This document shows positions 8,552 through 16,915 of a DNA stretch of 64,000 bases, one piece after another. Both the position numbers and the translations under genes were made by a program. The notes below the pieces were generated by a model. It did no database searches. It worked only from the letters and a program-made list of their open reading frames with translations, and was not told where the DNA came from. Source of the stretch: Bacteroidales bacterium. Its GTDB lineage: Bacteria; Bacteroidota; Bacteroidia; Bacteroidales; Muribaculaceae. How positions within the stretch are numbered: position 1 is the stretch's first letter; the number at the start of each line of letters is the position of its first letter. The stretch is from assembly GCA_014800795.1 (NCBI GenBank), contig JAAVFL010000008.1, positions 202,811 through 266,810 on the forward strand, written 5' to 3'.

Positions 8552-10093
8552 TTACTCCTCGGAAAGATCTACAGCATAGTAAACCTTTCTGCCTGTTGGA
8601 TATATACCGGTTATGAACATAACCTTATCAGCATCTCCGGAATTCATGATCGCGCTGTAGACTTCCTCTACATCTTCGGGAGTGCGCACACGGGCATTGT
8701 TGATATCCACGATTATGAAACCTTCCTTGATTCCGGCATTCTTGAACTTTCCATCCTTAAGACCGGAAACCTGAACGCCTGAAGACAGACGGAATTCACG
8801 CTTCTGTTCGTCGGTCAGCTCTTTGAGGGCACACCCCAGATCAGAATAGTCATTCTGCTTGGTGAGTTTGGTTCCACCCTGATTATTGCGCAGTGTTACA
8901 GTTACGTTAGCAGACTTATTGTCGCGGATATACTTAACGTCGATCTTATCGCCCGGACGATATTTGCTGATTTCGCCTTGAAGCTGAGCGGTCGAGTGTG
9001 TAGGAACACCATTGATTGCCACTATCACGTCGCCCTCCTTGAGGCCGGCTTCCATAGCCGCGCCACGGTCTACCAGCTCCGCTACATAGATTCCATCGTT
9101 GGTGGCTGTTATACCCTTTTCTTTCGCCATCTGGGGGGTAAGTTCCTGGAACATCACGCCGAGAACCGCGCGCTGAACCGTACCATACTGCTTTATATCC
9201 GTAACAATCTTTGTGACCATCGACGAAGGTATCGCGAACGAGTAGCCGACGTAGTTACCGGTCTCGGAATATATGGCTGTATTGATACCTATAAGCTCAC
9301 CCTTGATATTGACAAGCGCACCGCCCGAATTGCCGGGATTGACGGCGGCGTCGGTCTGGATATAACTTTCAATGCCCATCGAGCGTCCGGCAGCCGCCGC
9401 CCCAACGCTGCGTGCCTTTGCACTGACAATACCTGTTGTCACGGTAGATGTGAATCCGAAAGGATTACCCACGGCAAGCACCCATTCACCCACCTTAAGC
9501 GCATCGCTGTCGCCGATCGGAATCACCGGCAGATTATCTGCCTCGATTTTCAGCAGGGCAACATCGGTGGTAGGATCGCTACCGATAACTTTTGCATTGT
9601 AGATACTGTTATCATTAAGGGTTACCTCCAGACGGTCAGCCCCCTGAATAACATGGTTGTTCGTTACGATATAGCCATCGGAGCTGAGGATCACACCAGA
9701 TCCCAGACCGCGCTGCAGCTCGCCGTGCGCCTCACTCTGACGGCGCTGCTGAGGTTGCTGGCGCTGCTGAGGAGCGCCGAAAAAAAAGTCATAGAACGGA
9801 TTTCCATAGGAACCGCTCTGCGAACCGCTGTAGCTGCGGGGAGTGGCATAACTTTTTATACTCACTACACCGTTGATAGTGCTTTCGGCCGCATGTGTGA
9901 AGTCTGTCGGAGGTGTCACCGCATTGCTTACAGTCAGGAAACCTGCGCGCTTCACTCCTGATACATTTGTATCAGAATTTACCTCTATATTATTATCGGA
10001 ACGGCTCTGCATACGGTCGAGAGCCAAAGTCATGGCTGAGCTGCATACTGCTACACCCATCGCCAATAAAGCTGTCTTGATATACACTTTCAT
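8552..10093 (-). CDS. Periplasmic HtrA/Deg family serine protease
   Basis: This 513-aa Do-family protease/chaperone acts on misfolded envelope proteins. It has an N-terminal signal or anchor (about residues 5-25), a low-complexity Gly/Ser/Gln/Arg linker (about 85-125), and a trypsin-like domain with catalytic His147 (TNNHVIQG), Asp177 (TTDVALLKI) and Ser256 (NPGNSGGAL). Two PDZ domains follow: the first around 300-390 (GVMFQELTPQMAKEKGI, GDVIVAINGVP) and the second around 410-505 (GFIIVDINNARV). Length and domain order are normal. The gene stands alone, with about 490 non-coding bases upstream. The interior open frame on the opposite strand is a shadow of this gene. Confidence 0.93.
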   Translation of the reverse strand: MKVYIKTALLAMGVAVCSSAMTLALDRMQSRSDNNIEVNSDTNVSGVKRAGFLTVSNAVTPPTDFTHAAESTINGVVSIKSYATPRSYSGSQSGSYGNPFYDFFFGAPQQRQQPQQRRQSEAHGELQRGLGSGVILSSDGYIVTNNHVIQGADRLEVTLNDNSIYNAKVIGSDPTTDVALLKIEADNLPVIPIGDSDALKVGEWVLAVGNPFGFTSTVTTGIVSAKARSVGAAAAGRSMGIESYIQTDAAVNPGNSGGALVNIKGELIGINTAIYSETGNYVGYSFAIPSSMVTKIVTDIKQYGTVQRAVLGVMFQELTPQMAKEKGITATNDGIYVAELVDRGAAMEAGLKEGDVIVAINGVPTHSTAQLQGEISKYRPGDKIDVKYIRDNKSANVTVTLRNNQGGTKLTKQNDYSDLGCALKELTDEQKREFRLSSGVQVSGLKDGKFKNAGIKEGFIIVDINNARVRTPEDVEEVYSAIMNSGDADKVMFITGIYPTGRKVYYAVDLSEE

Positions 10094-10546
10094 AAAATTT
10101 TTCTGTTCTTGTTCGTTGTTCTGATTGGTCGGATTTCTCTATACATGTGGTGAATTCCGTATATTTCCGCTATATCTGAAAGAACCGGACTTCATCCTCA
10201 AATGTTAAAATCGTGACGGCTGTGACATCCCGTGTTCTCTGCCGTCAATGCGAATATAAAACAAAATCAGATAACTTGTACACGTTAACACTATCAATTA
10301 ACTATGTTTAATAAACCTCTTGTCTGATTAAGTAAAATTGACAATAATAATGTAAAAATCATTAAAAATCAGGGCGTTTAAGCTGATCTGAATGCTGGGC
10401 TCGATTGTTGTCCGAATTGTTAAAAACCGGACGTTAAATATCTTAATTTAGATTAACAGCCTAAAATATCCCATATTATACTCCGGACAGATGCTATGCG
10501 TTAAGCGTGGCGGAAGCCGTAGAAATTATTCTAAAGCACTAAACGT
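10094..10546. other. AT-rich intergenic region between divergent htrA and mltG
   Basis: No coding sequence is visible. A weak -7-like box for htrA (TATATTCG on the minus strand, 10251-10258) has no matching -33 element. A short inverted pair GTCCG / CGGAC (10410-10432) is too weak to call. The divergent arrangement makes this the control region of htrA. Confidence 0.4.
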
Positions 10547-10568
10547 AATAATTTTCAGGACTTACTTA
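10547..10568 (-). repeat. Solo copy of the 22-base dispersed motif
   Basis: The reverse complement reads AAGTAAGTCCTGAAAATT with further identity (ATTACGT) to the left end of the 8260-8446 element. It lies immediately upstream of the mltG -7 box, so here it would occupy the -33 region of that promoter. Confidence 0.5.
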
Positions 10569-10575
10569 TAATTGC

Positions 10576-10583
10576 TATCTTTG
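10576..10583 (+). promoter_or_regulatory. -7 box abutting the mltG start codon
   Basis: TATCTTTG matches the Bacteroidota -7 consensus and ends three bases before the ATG at 10587. Initiation at the usual distance would give a leaderless or nearly leaderless mRNA. No classical TTTG sits 20 bases upstream; that position is taken by the dispersed motif. Confidence 0.5.
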
Positions 10584-10586
10584 CAT

Positions 10587-11591
10587 ATGAACTCATCGAA
10601 AAAAATAACACGTCAGATAATAACAATCGTATGTCTGGGTTTCGTAGTACTCGGCACATGGTATTTCACACGTATAATCAGCAGATATAGCGGTGGAGAA
10701 GCCGTGTGGGTCTATATTCCCGAGGGAGCTACGAAATCTCAGGTAAAAGACTCACTCACATCGGCTCTCGGCGACAACTTCGGAGGTAGCGTCGCAATGC
10801 TATGGGGAGGTGATGCAGAAAGTGCCCGGGGAGCCTACCGCATAGTGCCCGGCGATAAAGCGTGGCGCGTGGCGCGCCGCCTCGATCAGTCGCAACAGAC
10901 CCCGGTAAGAGTAACATTCAACAATGTGAGGACTTTGCGCGAACTTGCCGACCGTCTGGGAGCGTATATGGAATTCACACCAGAAGAGTTCATGGAAAGC
11001 GCCACAGAAGTGTGCCGCCACGATTCCATTTCAATGAAGCAGCTTGAATCAGAATTTCTGCCCGACACATACGAGACTTACTGGACTGCGGAGCCGGCTC
11101 AGCTGATGAATAAGATCCGCGACAATTACCGCCGCTTCTGGAATGATGAGCGGAAGAAAAAGGCGAAAGCCTTAGGGCTCTCTCCTCTTCAGGTGACAAT
11201 AATAGCATCTATAGTAGAGGAGGAATCAAACCGCTCCGACGAACGCGGGAAAATTGCCCGGCTCTATCTCAACCGCCTTGCGAAAGGGATGAAACTGCAG
11301 GCCGATCCTACCGTAAAATTCGCAAAAGGAGATTTTTCCATACGACGCATAACCTCCGATATGCTCGCTATCAAATCACCTTACAACACATACGCCGTCA
11401 ACGGACTGCCTCCGGGTATCATACGTATGCCGGAAGCGCGTACAATAGATCAGGTACTCGATGCTCCCGGCCACAACTTCATCTACATGTGCGCGAGACC
11501 CGACGGTTCGGGCTATCACAACTTCACATCCGATTACCAGACGCACCTGAAGAACGCTCAGGCATTCCGCAAATATGCATACGGGAAGTAG
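10587..11591 (+). CDS. mltG: Endolytic murein transglycosylase MltG
   Basis: This 334-aa inner-membrane lytic transglycosylase cuts nascent glycan strands and so ends their polymerisation. One N-terminal membrane segment (about residues 9-29) is followed by a periplasmic LysM-like region (about 35-105) and the YceG/MltG catalytic domain. The catalytic Glu lies in SIVEEES (about residue 211), and the signatures KLQADPTVKFA and SPYNTYAVNGLPPGI are present. I place the start at the ATG at 10587; an in-frame TTG at 10572 falls inside the promoter box. A long hairpin follows the stop and separates it from the convergent histidine kinase. Confidence 0.95.
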   Translation: MNSSKKITRQIITIVCLGFVVLGTWYFTRIISRYSGGEAVWVYIPEGATKSQVKDSLTSALGDNFGGSVAMLWGGDAESARGAYRIVPGDKAWRVARRLDQSQQTPVRVTFNNVRTLRELADRLGAYMEFTPEEFMESATEVCRHDSISMKQLESEFLPDTYETYWTAEPAQLMNKIRDNYRRFWNDERKKKAKALGLSPLQVTIIASIVEEESNRSDERGKIARLYLNRLAKGMKLQADPTVKFAKGDFSIRRITSDMLAIKSPYNTYAVNGLPPGIIRMPEARTIDQVLDAPGHNFIYMCARPDGSGYHNFTSDYQTHLKNAQAFRKYAYGK

Positions 11592-11621
11592 CCACTCACG
11601 TCCCGACACATCTCTACTTTC

Positions 11622-11675
11622 AATATAACTTCGGCGGGCTGACAGGAAATCCTGTCAGCCCGCCGAAGTTATATT
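11622..11675. terminator. Bidirectional terminator, mltG / histidine kinase
   Basis: A perfect 26-base inverted repeat (11622-11647 and 11650-11675) with only two bases between arms sits between the convergent stops. Short T runs on both sides are modest, but position and stem strength support a two-way terminator. Confidence 0.85.
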
Positions 11676-11684
11676 GATTCAACA

Positions 11685-13211
11685 TCATGCTACGGGGGGA
11701 GGTGTACCAGGGGCGGCTGTCACAGATGTGGCCGAGCCTCCGTTGGCACGCGGACGCGGAAGGGTGAATACGAATTCCAGACCTCCGCCACGACGGTTTC
11801 TGACGGTAATGGATCCACCCATAGTTATAATACTGCTCTTGACGATGGCCAGACCGAGACCGGTTCCACCTGCCTTACGCGACCGACCCGAATCCACACG
11901 ATAGAATCTGTCGAAAAGATGGGTGATATGTTCCTGACTAACTCCCGTACCGTTATCATAAAACGAGAATGTGAAGTATCTGTTGTTGCGGCCTATCAAC
12001 TCTATTCCCATCTCCGTTCCCTGAGAATATGCGGCAGAATTCTTTATAAGATTCTGCAGAATAGAGTTGAGCAACCCTTCGTTGCCCATCACATTGCATT
12101 CGGTCGGAATATTGTATCGGAAATCCATGCCATGTATTATTCCCGACCTCACAACATCGTCGGCCAGGTTGAAGATCATGCTATGGAAATCAATTTCCTT
12201 GATAGGTATATTTCCTCCTGATTCATCGAGACGTGTCATCGTAGACAAATCATTGAGCATGCTGACAAGACGCTCTACATTCACCTTAGCTTTCTCAAGG
12301 AAATGCATGCGATCTTTTTCGGGCATATCCGGCTGATTGATAAGCATCTCTACATATGCCCGTATAATTCCGATAGGTGTTTTCAGCTCATGCGAGATAT
12401 TATCGGTGAGCATTTTCTTCATGTTGTTCTTGTCCTGAGTAGCTTTCAGAGCAATTACATGTTCCCGCTCCCGACGCACGTTTGCCTGCATGCGTGAGTT
12501 GTAGATGGCAACGATCTGACGCGAGATCTCACCTATTTCGTCAGACGGGAAGTCACCCATAGGAATAAAGTCCTTATCGGCCGCGGCTCTCTGAGCGAAA
12601 TCATGGAGAAGGCTCACGTTTCGGGCCTGATGGCTTGTGGATATATAAGCCAGAAGAGTACCGAGAGCTCCCACCGTAAGTATAAAGATCCACATGATCG
12701 GATCAACCGATGTAGCCTTAACAAGATCTGCCGATTTCGGCACTGCCACACGTATGTCGAGAGCGCCGTCGGCCGTGTAACGGCTCGAATAATAATAGAG
12801 CTTGTTACGGTCCTTTCCCAGATCATGCTCCATGAGGCGCAACAGGCGTGTACCGTCTGACTGCGTGACACGTGCATGCTCGAAAGCCGCCTGAGGAGCT
12901 GTATATCTTCCGTCGCCCACACTGGCTACGACTTTGTTGGTTGCCCTGTCATAGACACGGATAACCATTGAGCTGAGATACGTGTCCTCAAGATAATCTT
13001 TCACGAAGCGAACAGTTTCATCAAGGTCATTGATCGATGTCTGGGCATCGGCGATACATGCGGCCGCCAGATCTATGCGTTCCACGATAGTCTCGCGGCG
13101 CAATTTGTATTCCTCGCGAACCACCAGATATGCGAATCCGAGAATCACTAACCATATACTGCCCGCGGCAGTGAAAAATAGCCTGAACTTATATTTCGAT
13201 TTTCGCTTCAT
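11685..13211 (-). CDS. Membrane sensor histidine kinase
   Basis: This 508-aa sensor kinase has transmembrane helices at about 13-32 and 172-192 around a periplasmic sensor domain of roughly 140 residues, then a HAMP region. The HisKA domain has the phospho-acceptor His274 (NISHELKTPIGII), and the HATPase_c domain has N (NLIKNSAAYS), G1 (DNGTGV) and G2 (GGTGLGLAIVKS) boxes. The C-terminal tail is Pro/Ala-rich. It starts 40 bases after the response regulator stop and pairs with it. The stimulus is not predictable from sequence. The cognate pair order, RR then HK, resembles PhoP/PhoR-type or RprXY-type pairs of Bacteroidota, but I do not assign a name. Confidence 0.93.
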   Translation of the reverse strand: MKRKSKYKFRLFFTAAGSIWLVILGFAYLVVREEYKLRRETIVERIDLAAACIADAQTSINDLDETVRFVKDYLEDTYLSSMVIRVYDRATNKVVASVGDGRYTAPQAAFEHARVTQSDGTRLLRLMEHDLGKDRNKLYYYSSRYTADGALDIRVAVPKSADLVKATSVDPIMWIFILTVGALGTLLAYISTSHQARNVSLLHDFAQRAAADKDFIPMGDFPSDEIGEISRQIVAIYNSRMQANVRREREHVIALKATQDKNNMKKMLTDNISHELKTPIGIIRAYVEMLINQPDMPEKDRMHFLEKAKVNVERLVSMLNDLSTMTRLDESGGNIPIKEIDFHSMIFNLADDVVRSGIIHGMDFRYNIPTECNVMGNEGLLNSILQNLIKNSAAYSQGTEMGIELIGRNNRYFTFSFYDNGTGVSQEHITHLFDRFYRVDSGRSRKAGGTGLGLAIVKSSIITMGGSITVRNRRGGGLEFVFTLPRPRANGGSATSVTAAPGTPPPVA

Positions 13212-13251
13212 CAGGCAAAAATTAATGAAGATTGAACTTCTCTTTCGTAAA

Positions 13252-13971
13252 TCAGTTTACTTCTGCCTTGAACCCATATCCGAATCCGAGACGTGTGACG
13301 ATGTTATCTCCGTAAGGTCCGAGTTTTTTACGGAGACGTGCCACATTCGTATCGATAGAACGGTTCGTTACCTGAGCATCCCAAACCTGATTCATGATTT
13401 CAGCACGTGAATGTATGCGCTCACGATGAGTCAGGAAAAAGAGGAGAAGATCGAACTCTGTTTTTGTAAGACCTATGTCATTTCCACCGATATAGCATGC
13501 TTTCTCGTTGCGGTCAAGACGCAGTGTCTTGAATGTGATATCGGGTTCGTAGTTGGTTTTCACTACCGGCTGCGGCTGTCGGATACCGATCGGGGTTATT
13601 GACTGTGTGCGACGGAGAACGGCGCGCACACGCGCTATAACCTCACCGATGTTGAACGGCTTCTTGATGTAATCATCAGCGCCGATATTCAATCCCATTA
13701 CCATATCATCCTCACCGTCGAGGGCAGAGCAGAAGATAATTGGTACATTTTCAATTACAGGATTGTTACGTACCCTTTTCGCGAAGTCGTATCCACTGAG
13801 ACGCTCCATCATTATATCCACTATCATGAGATTGTAGACAGACAGATCATATCCGAGCGCAGTTTCAGCGCTATCGGCAGTGTCAACCTCATAGCCCTCC
13901 TTTTCGAGATTGTATTTCAGAATCTCGCACCAGGACTCTTCATCGTCAATAACTAAAATTCGAACTCTCAT
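13252..13971 (-). CDS. OmpR-family response regulator
   Basis: This 239-aa DNA-binding response regulator has a receiver domain with the acidic pocket ILVIDDEE (D9/D10), phospho-acceptor Asp52 (MIVDIMM) and conserved Lys in DYIKKPF (about 105). A winged-helix domain at about 135-235 follows (GLTKTEFDLLLFFLTHRER and NRSIDTNVARLRKKLG). The start at 13971 is set by the receiver N-terminus MRVRILVIDD; the frame is open further upstream, but that region overlaps the promoter and leader. It precedes its histidine kinase by 40 bases. Direct repeats at 14143-14172 suggest autoregulation. Confidence 0.95.
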   Translation of the reverse strand: MRVRILVIDDEESWCEILKYNLEKEGYEVDTADSAETALGYDLSVYNLMIVDIMMERLSGYDFAKRVRNNPVIENVPIIFCSALDGEDDMVMGLNIGADDYIKKPFNIGEVIARVRAVLRRTQSITPIGIRQPQPVVKTNYEPDITFKTLRLDRNEKACYIGGNDIGLTKTEFDLLLFFLTHRERIHSRAEIMNQVWDAQVTNRSIDTNVARLRKKLGPYGDNIVTRLGFGYGFKAEVN

Positions 13972-14130
13972 AACTCTTTTATAATGTATATTTTTAATTT
14001 CCGTATGGATTATGGAATTTGCACCTGAAACACCGCCAGTTACATATGCGCTGCAAGGGGAAGAGGCAACACTTCTCCCATTATCACAGATGCAATCCAC
14101 TTTTTCGGGTATAAAGGTATGAAATTTTAA

Positions 14131-14172
14131 CAAAGTTAATCGTGTTACGAATGTTAAACAACGTTAAACAAC
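14131..14172 (-). promoter_or_regulatory. Response-regulator promoter with phased direct repeats
   Basis: Minus-strand TAACTTTG (14131-14138) with GTTG as an imperfect -33 element at 14159-14162, 20 bases away. Three 10-base repeats beginning GTTA (14143, 14153, 14163; the last two identical, GTTAAACAAC on the plus strand) cover the -33 region. Tandem repeats one helical turn apart are the usual form of OmpR-family operators. Confidence 0.45.
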
Positions 14173-14235
14173 TTTACAGACTGAACAAACCCTTACGCCG
14201 GATGTTCTAAAGGTATAATTACTATATTTGCACTG

Positions 14236-14315
14236 TGTTTTTTCATGGTATTAGATTTAAGGTTAAAGATAAAGCAACAGCGGCTGTCGTGAGACAGCCG
14301 CTGTTGCTTTATCGC
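14236..14315 (+). ncRNA. Possible short plus-strand transcript
   Basis: A plus-strand -7 box TATATTTG (14223-14230) is followed after about 40 bases by the strong hairpin at 14268-14313, so transcription would yield an RNA of roughly 75-80 bases. It contains a 15-codon ORF starting at 14245 that ends inside the hairpin. No -33 TTTG is seen, so this is only a candidate. Confidence 0.25.
14268..14313. terminator. Terminator after the ABC exporter gene
   Basis: A perfect 21-base-pair stem with a GTGA loop, placed about 38 bases past the ABC transporter stop on the minus strand. The sequence beyond it on that strand is T-rich (TTTAACC). It could also end the plus-strand transcript proposed at 14236. 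Confidence 0.75.
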
Positions 14316-14350
14316 AATTACTGCCGGAGAACACATGAAGAAAATCAGAT

Positions 14351-16186
14351 TCAGAATTTCTGCATGTCAACAAGATGTTTGTAGTATCCGTCGAGCGCGA
14401 TCAGCTCATCGTGAGTACCCTTTTCCACAATGCGCCCGTCATGAAGCACACATATTATGTCGGCATTGCGGATGGTCGAAAGCCTATGGGCGATAACGAG
14501 TGTGGTCCGACCCTGCATAAGTCTGTCGAGAGCTTCCTGAACAAGTTTCTCGCTCTCGGAATCCAACGCGGATGTAGCCTCATCGAGAATCAGTAGCGGC
14601 GGGTTCTTGAGAATAGCCCGGGCAATCGACACCCGTTGCCGCTGGCCTCCGGACAGGCGACATCCGCGGTCGCCTATATTAGTATCATATCCGTTTTCCG
14701 AAGCCACGATGAAATCGTGCGCGTTAGCAACTTTCGCAGCACGGACGACATCTTCCATCGTCGCATTATCTACCCCGAAAGTTATATTGTTGTAGAAGGT
14801 ATCGTTGAACAAAATAGCTTCCTGATTGACATTGCCCATAAAGGAGCGCAAATCATGAACACGCAGATCGCGTATGTCCACTCCGTCGACTTCTATTTTC
14901 CCTTTCTGAACGTCGTAGAAGCGAGGCAGGAGATCAGCCATAGTGGACTTACCTGAGCCTGACTGACCTACGAGCGCTACTGTAGCGCCCGCCGGAATAT
15001 CAAGATTCACATCATGAAGCACCTCATTATCGCCATACGCGAAAGTGACATCATCATATTTTATATGTCCTTTGAGTCCTTTTATTTCTTTCGGCGCGTG
15101 AGGATCTTTAATCGGATTGTCAGCATCCAGAATCTTATCTACACGCTCCATTGAAGCCAATCCTTTCTGAATGGAATACATCGCCTTGCTAAGATCCTTT
15201 GCCGGGTTAATGAGTGAATAGAATATAGTCATATAGAATATGAAGTCGGCCGCATCAATATGGGCTCCTCCCCCGAGAATAAGCGTACCACCGAACCATA
15301 GCACTATGGCTACAGCACATGTACCGAGAAATTCGCTCATAGGGTGAGCCAAAGCCTGCCTGCGTGCTATACGGTTGGAGAGGCGATAAAACTCCTGATT
15401 TTCCCGGTGAAACCGGTCCTCAACTTTTTTTTCGGCATTGAAAGCCTTGATAATCCGCAGACCGCCCAGACACTCCTCGATGTTGGACATAAGCACACCC
15501 CACTGGTTCTGCTGCGCAAGAGACTGACGCTTGAGAGCCTTCCCGACACGCCCCATAACCAGACCGGCAAGCGGCAAAAGTATGAGTACGAACACCGTAA
15601 GTTTCCATGAAAGCATCACCATAATCGAAAGATACACTATTATGGCGATCGGATTCTTGAACATCATGTCGAGCGACTGCATGATAGAGTTCTCGATCTC
15701 AGCCACGTCGCCGCTCATACGCGCCATGACATCGCCTTTACGCGCCTCGGTGAAGAAAGAGATCGGAAGGGTCACCATCTTATCGAAAACATAGTTGCGT
15801 ATGTCGCGGACTATACCTGAACGCATCGGGATGATGATGTACGAACAGAGGTATGTCACACCTACTTTCAAACCGGTAAGAATCACCAGCGCTCCGGCAA
15901 GCCCCGCGAGAGCCAGTGTAGGACCGGCAGTCTCTATAGTCTGCTGTACGTAGTAGTAGAAATTGTTCATCACCACATCTTTTGCATGATCCCAGTCCCA
16001 GGGCATGTAGACATAGTGGGCCGTGGCATCCACCCGGAAAAGCATCTTCAGGATGGGCACGATCAGGAAGAAGGAAACTACTGTAAGAACCGACGCGAGG
16101 ATATTGAAGAATATGTTCAGAAAAACATATTTCTTGTAGGGAGGCACAAAACGCCTTATAATCTGTATAAAATCTTTCATCTGCAT
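14351..16186 (-). CDS. ABC exporter, MsbA-like (fused permease and ATPase)
   Basis: This 611-aa half-transporter works as a homodimer in the inner membrane. Six transmembrane helices occupy about residues 20-330. The C-terminal ATPase has Walker A (GQSGSGKST), Q-loop (NQEAILFND), signature LSGGQRQR, Walker B (LLILDEATSALD) and the switch His (IAHRLST). Similarity to MsbA suggests export of lipid A core or another lipid-linked or hydrophobic substrate; drug export is an alternative. It is monocistronic, with its own -7 box TATCTTTG on the minus strand at 16219-16226, 32 bases upstream. Confidence 0.9.
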   Translation of the reverse strand: MQMKDFIQIIRRFVPPYKKYVFLNIFFNILASVLTVVSFFLIVPILKMLFRVDATAHYVYMPWDWDHAKDVVMNNFYYYVQQTIETAGPTLALAGLAGALVILTGLKVGVTYLCSYIIIPMRSGIVRDIRNYVFDKMVTLPISFFTEARKGDVMARMSGDVAEIENSIMQSLDMMFKNPIAIIVYLSIMVMLSWKLTVFVLILLPLAGLVMGRVGKALKRQSLAQQNQWGVLMSNIEECLGGLRIIKAFNAEKKVEDRFHRENQEFYRLSNRIARRQALAHPMSEFLGTCAVAIVLWFGGTLILGGGAHIDAADFIFYMTIFYSLINPAKDLSKAMYSIQKGLASMERVDKILDADNPIKDPHAPKEIKGLKGHIKYDDVTFAYGDNEVLHDVNLDIPAGATVALVGQSGSGKSTMADLLPRFYDVQKGKIEVDGVDIRDLRVHDLRSFMGNVNQEAILFNDTFYNNITFGVDNATMEDVVRAAKVANAHDFIVASENGYDTNIGDRGCRLSGGQRQRVSIARAILKNPPLLILDEATSALDSESEKLVQEALDRLMQGRTTLVIAHRLSTIRNADIICVLHDGRIVEKGTHDELIALDGYYKHLVDMQKF

Positions 16187-16262
16187 TGATGGCGCCCTAT
16201 TATCGGGGCGTCAGGTTGCAAAGATACGAATTTTTTTTCAGTCTCAGTGTATTAAGCAAAAA

Positions 16263-16311
16263 CGGTAGCGGCTCAAAGTAGCATACATTATACTTTTTGA
16301 GTCCGCTACCG
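16263..16311 (-). terminator. Second hairpin after the 2-oxoacid oxidoreductase operon
   Basis: Imperfect long stem (CGGTAGCGGCTCAAAGTA against its near complement at 16291-16311), followed on the minus strand by TTTTTG. It lies upstream of the ABC exporter promoter and would stop read-through from the operon. Confidence 0.7.
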
Positions 16312-16330
16312 CATATAGCAGCGCATATTA

Positions 16331-16367
16331 TGTTCCGATCCGCGCAATTGAGATGCGGATCGGAACA
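16331..16367 (-). terminator. First hairpin after the 2-oxoacid oxidoreductase operon
   Basis: A 13-base-pair perfect stem (TGTTCCGATCCGC / GCGGATCGGAACA) six bases past the gamma-subunit stop. No long T run follows directly, so it probably acts with the hairpin at 16263-16311 or protects the mRNA 3' end. Confidence 0.6.
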
Positions 16368-16372
16368 CGCCA

Positions 16373-16912
16373 TCATAGTTTCACGAGTTCCATTCCGCGC
16401 CGGATTGCTGTCTCATTGGCAGGAATCAGATGGTGATGGCGCTCAGGCAGAGCTTTTTTAAGACCGCGTACCACAGCTTCCACGGGCACATCCGGACGCA
16501 TCTTGAGCAGGGCTCCGAGCAGAATCATATTATAGCTTTTGGCCTGCCCCATCTCGATGGTGGCCTCCATCGCTTCAACCGGTACAATTGTTATATCGGT
16601 GCGGGTGGGAGCATGGTGGATGCCGTAGGGATCGTAGATAAGAACTCCTCCCGGCTTCACCTTACTTTCAAACTTGTCGAGACTCTGCTGATTGAGAATC
16701 ACCGCTGTATCGAACTTGTCAAGTACGGGCGACGAAATAGGTTCGTCGCTGAGTATAACCGTGACATTTGCTGTTCCGCCTCGCTGCTCGGGACCATAGG
16801 AGGGCATCCATGTTACCTCCAGATCGTTTTCAAGTGCGGCGTAAGCGAGTATCTTGCCCATGGAGAGCACCCCCTGCCCGCCGAATCCGGCTATGATAAT
16901 TTCATCTTTCAT
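16373..16912 (-). CDS. 2-oxoacid:ferredoxin oxidoreductase, gamma subunit
   Basis: This 179-aa subunit belongs to a thiamine-diphosphate 2-oxoacid:acceptor oxidoreductase that makes acyl-CoA and reduced ferredoxin. The gamma-domain signature GFGGQGVLSMGKILAYAAL lies at residues 9-27, with the usual Rossmann-like pattern after it (SYGPEQRGGTANVTVILSD). Its start is three bases after the beta-subunit stop, the last cistron of a four-gene operon (ferredoxin, alpha, beta, gamma). Substrate may be 2-oxoglutarate (Kor) or branched-chain 2-oxoacids (Vor); sequence inspection does not decide. Confidence 0.9.
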   Translation of the reverse strand: MKDEIIIAGFGGQGVLSMGKILAYAALENDLEVTWMPSYGPEQRGGTANVTVILSDEPISSPVLDKFDTAVILNQQSLDKFESKVKPGGVLIYDPYGIHHAPTRTDITIVPVEAMEATIEMGQAKSYNMILLGALLKMRPDVPVEAVVRGLKKALPERHHHLIPANETAIRRGMELVKL

Positions 16913-16915
16913 GGG

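Noticed and set aside
8978..9961. Long 327-codon plus-strand open frame opposite htrA
   Set aside because: It lies wholly inside the htrA coding sequence on the other strand; the translation is rich in Arg/His/Cys with no domain, and the htrA protein is complete.
13972..14133. 54-residue N-terminal extension of the response regulator
   Set aside because: The extension crosses the leader and reaches the -7 box; receiver domains start at MRVRILVIDD.
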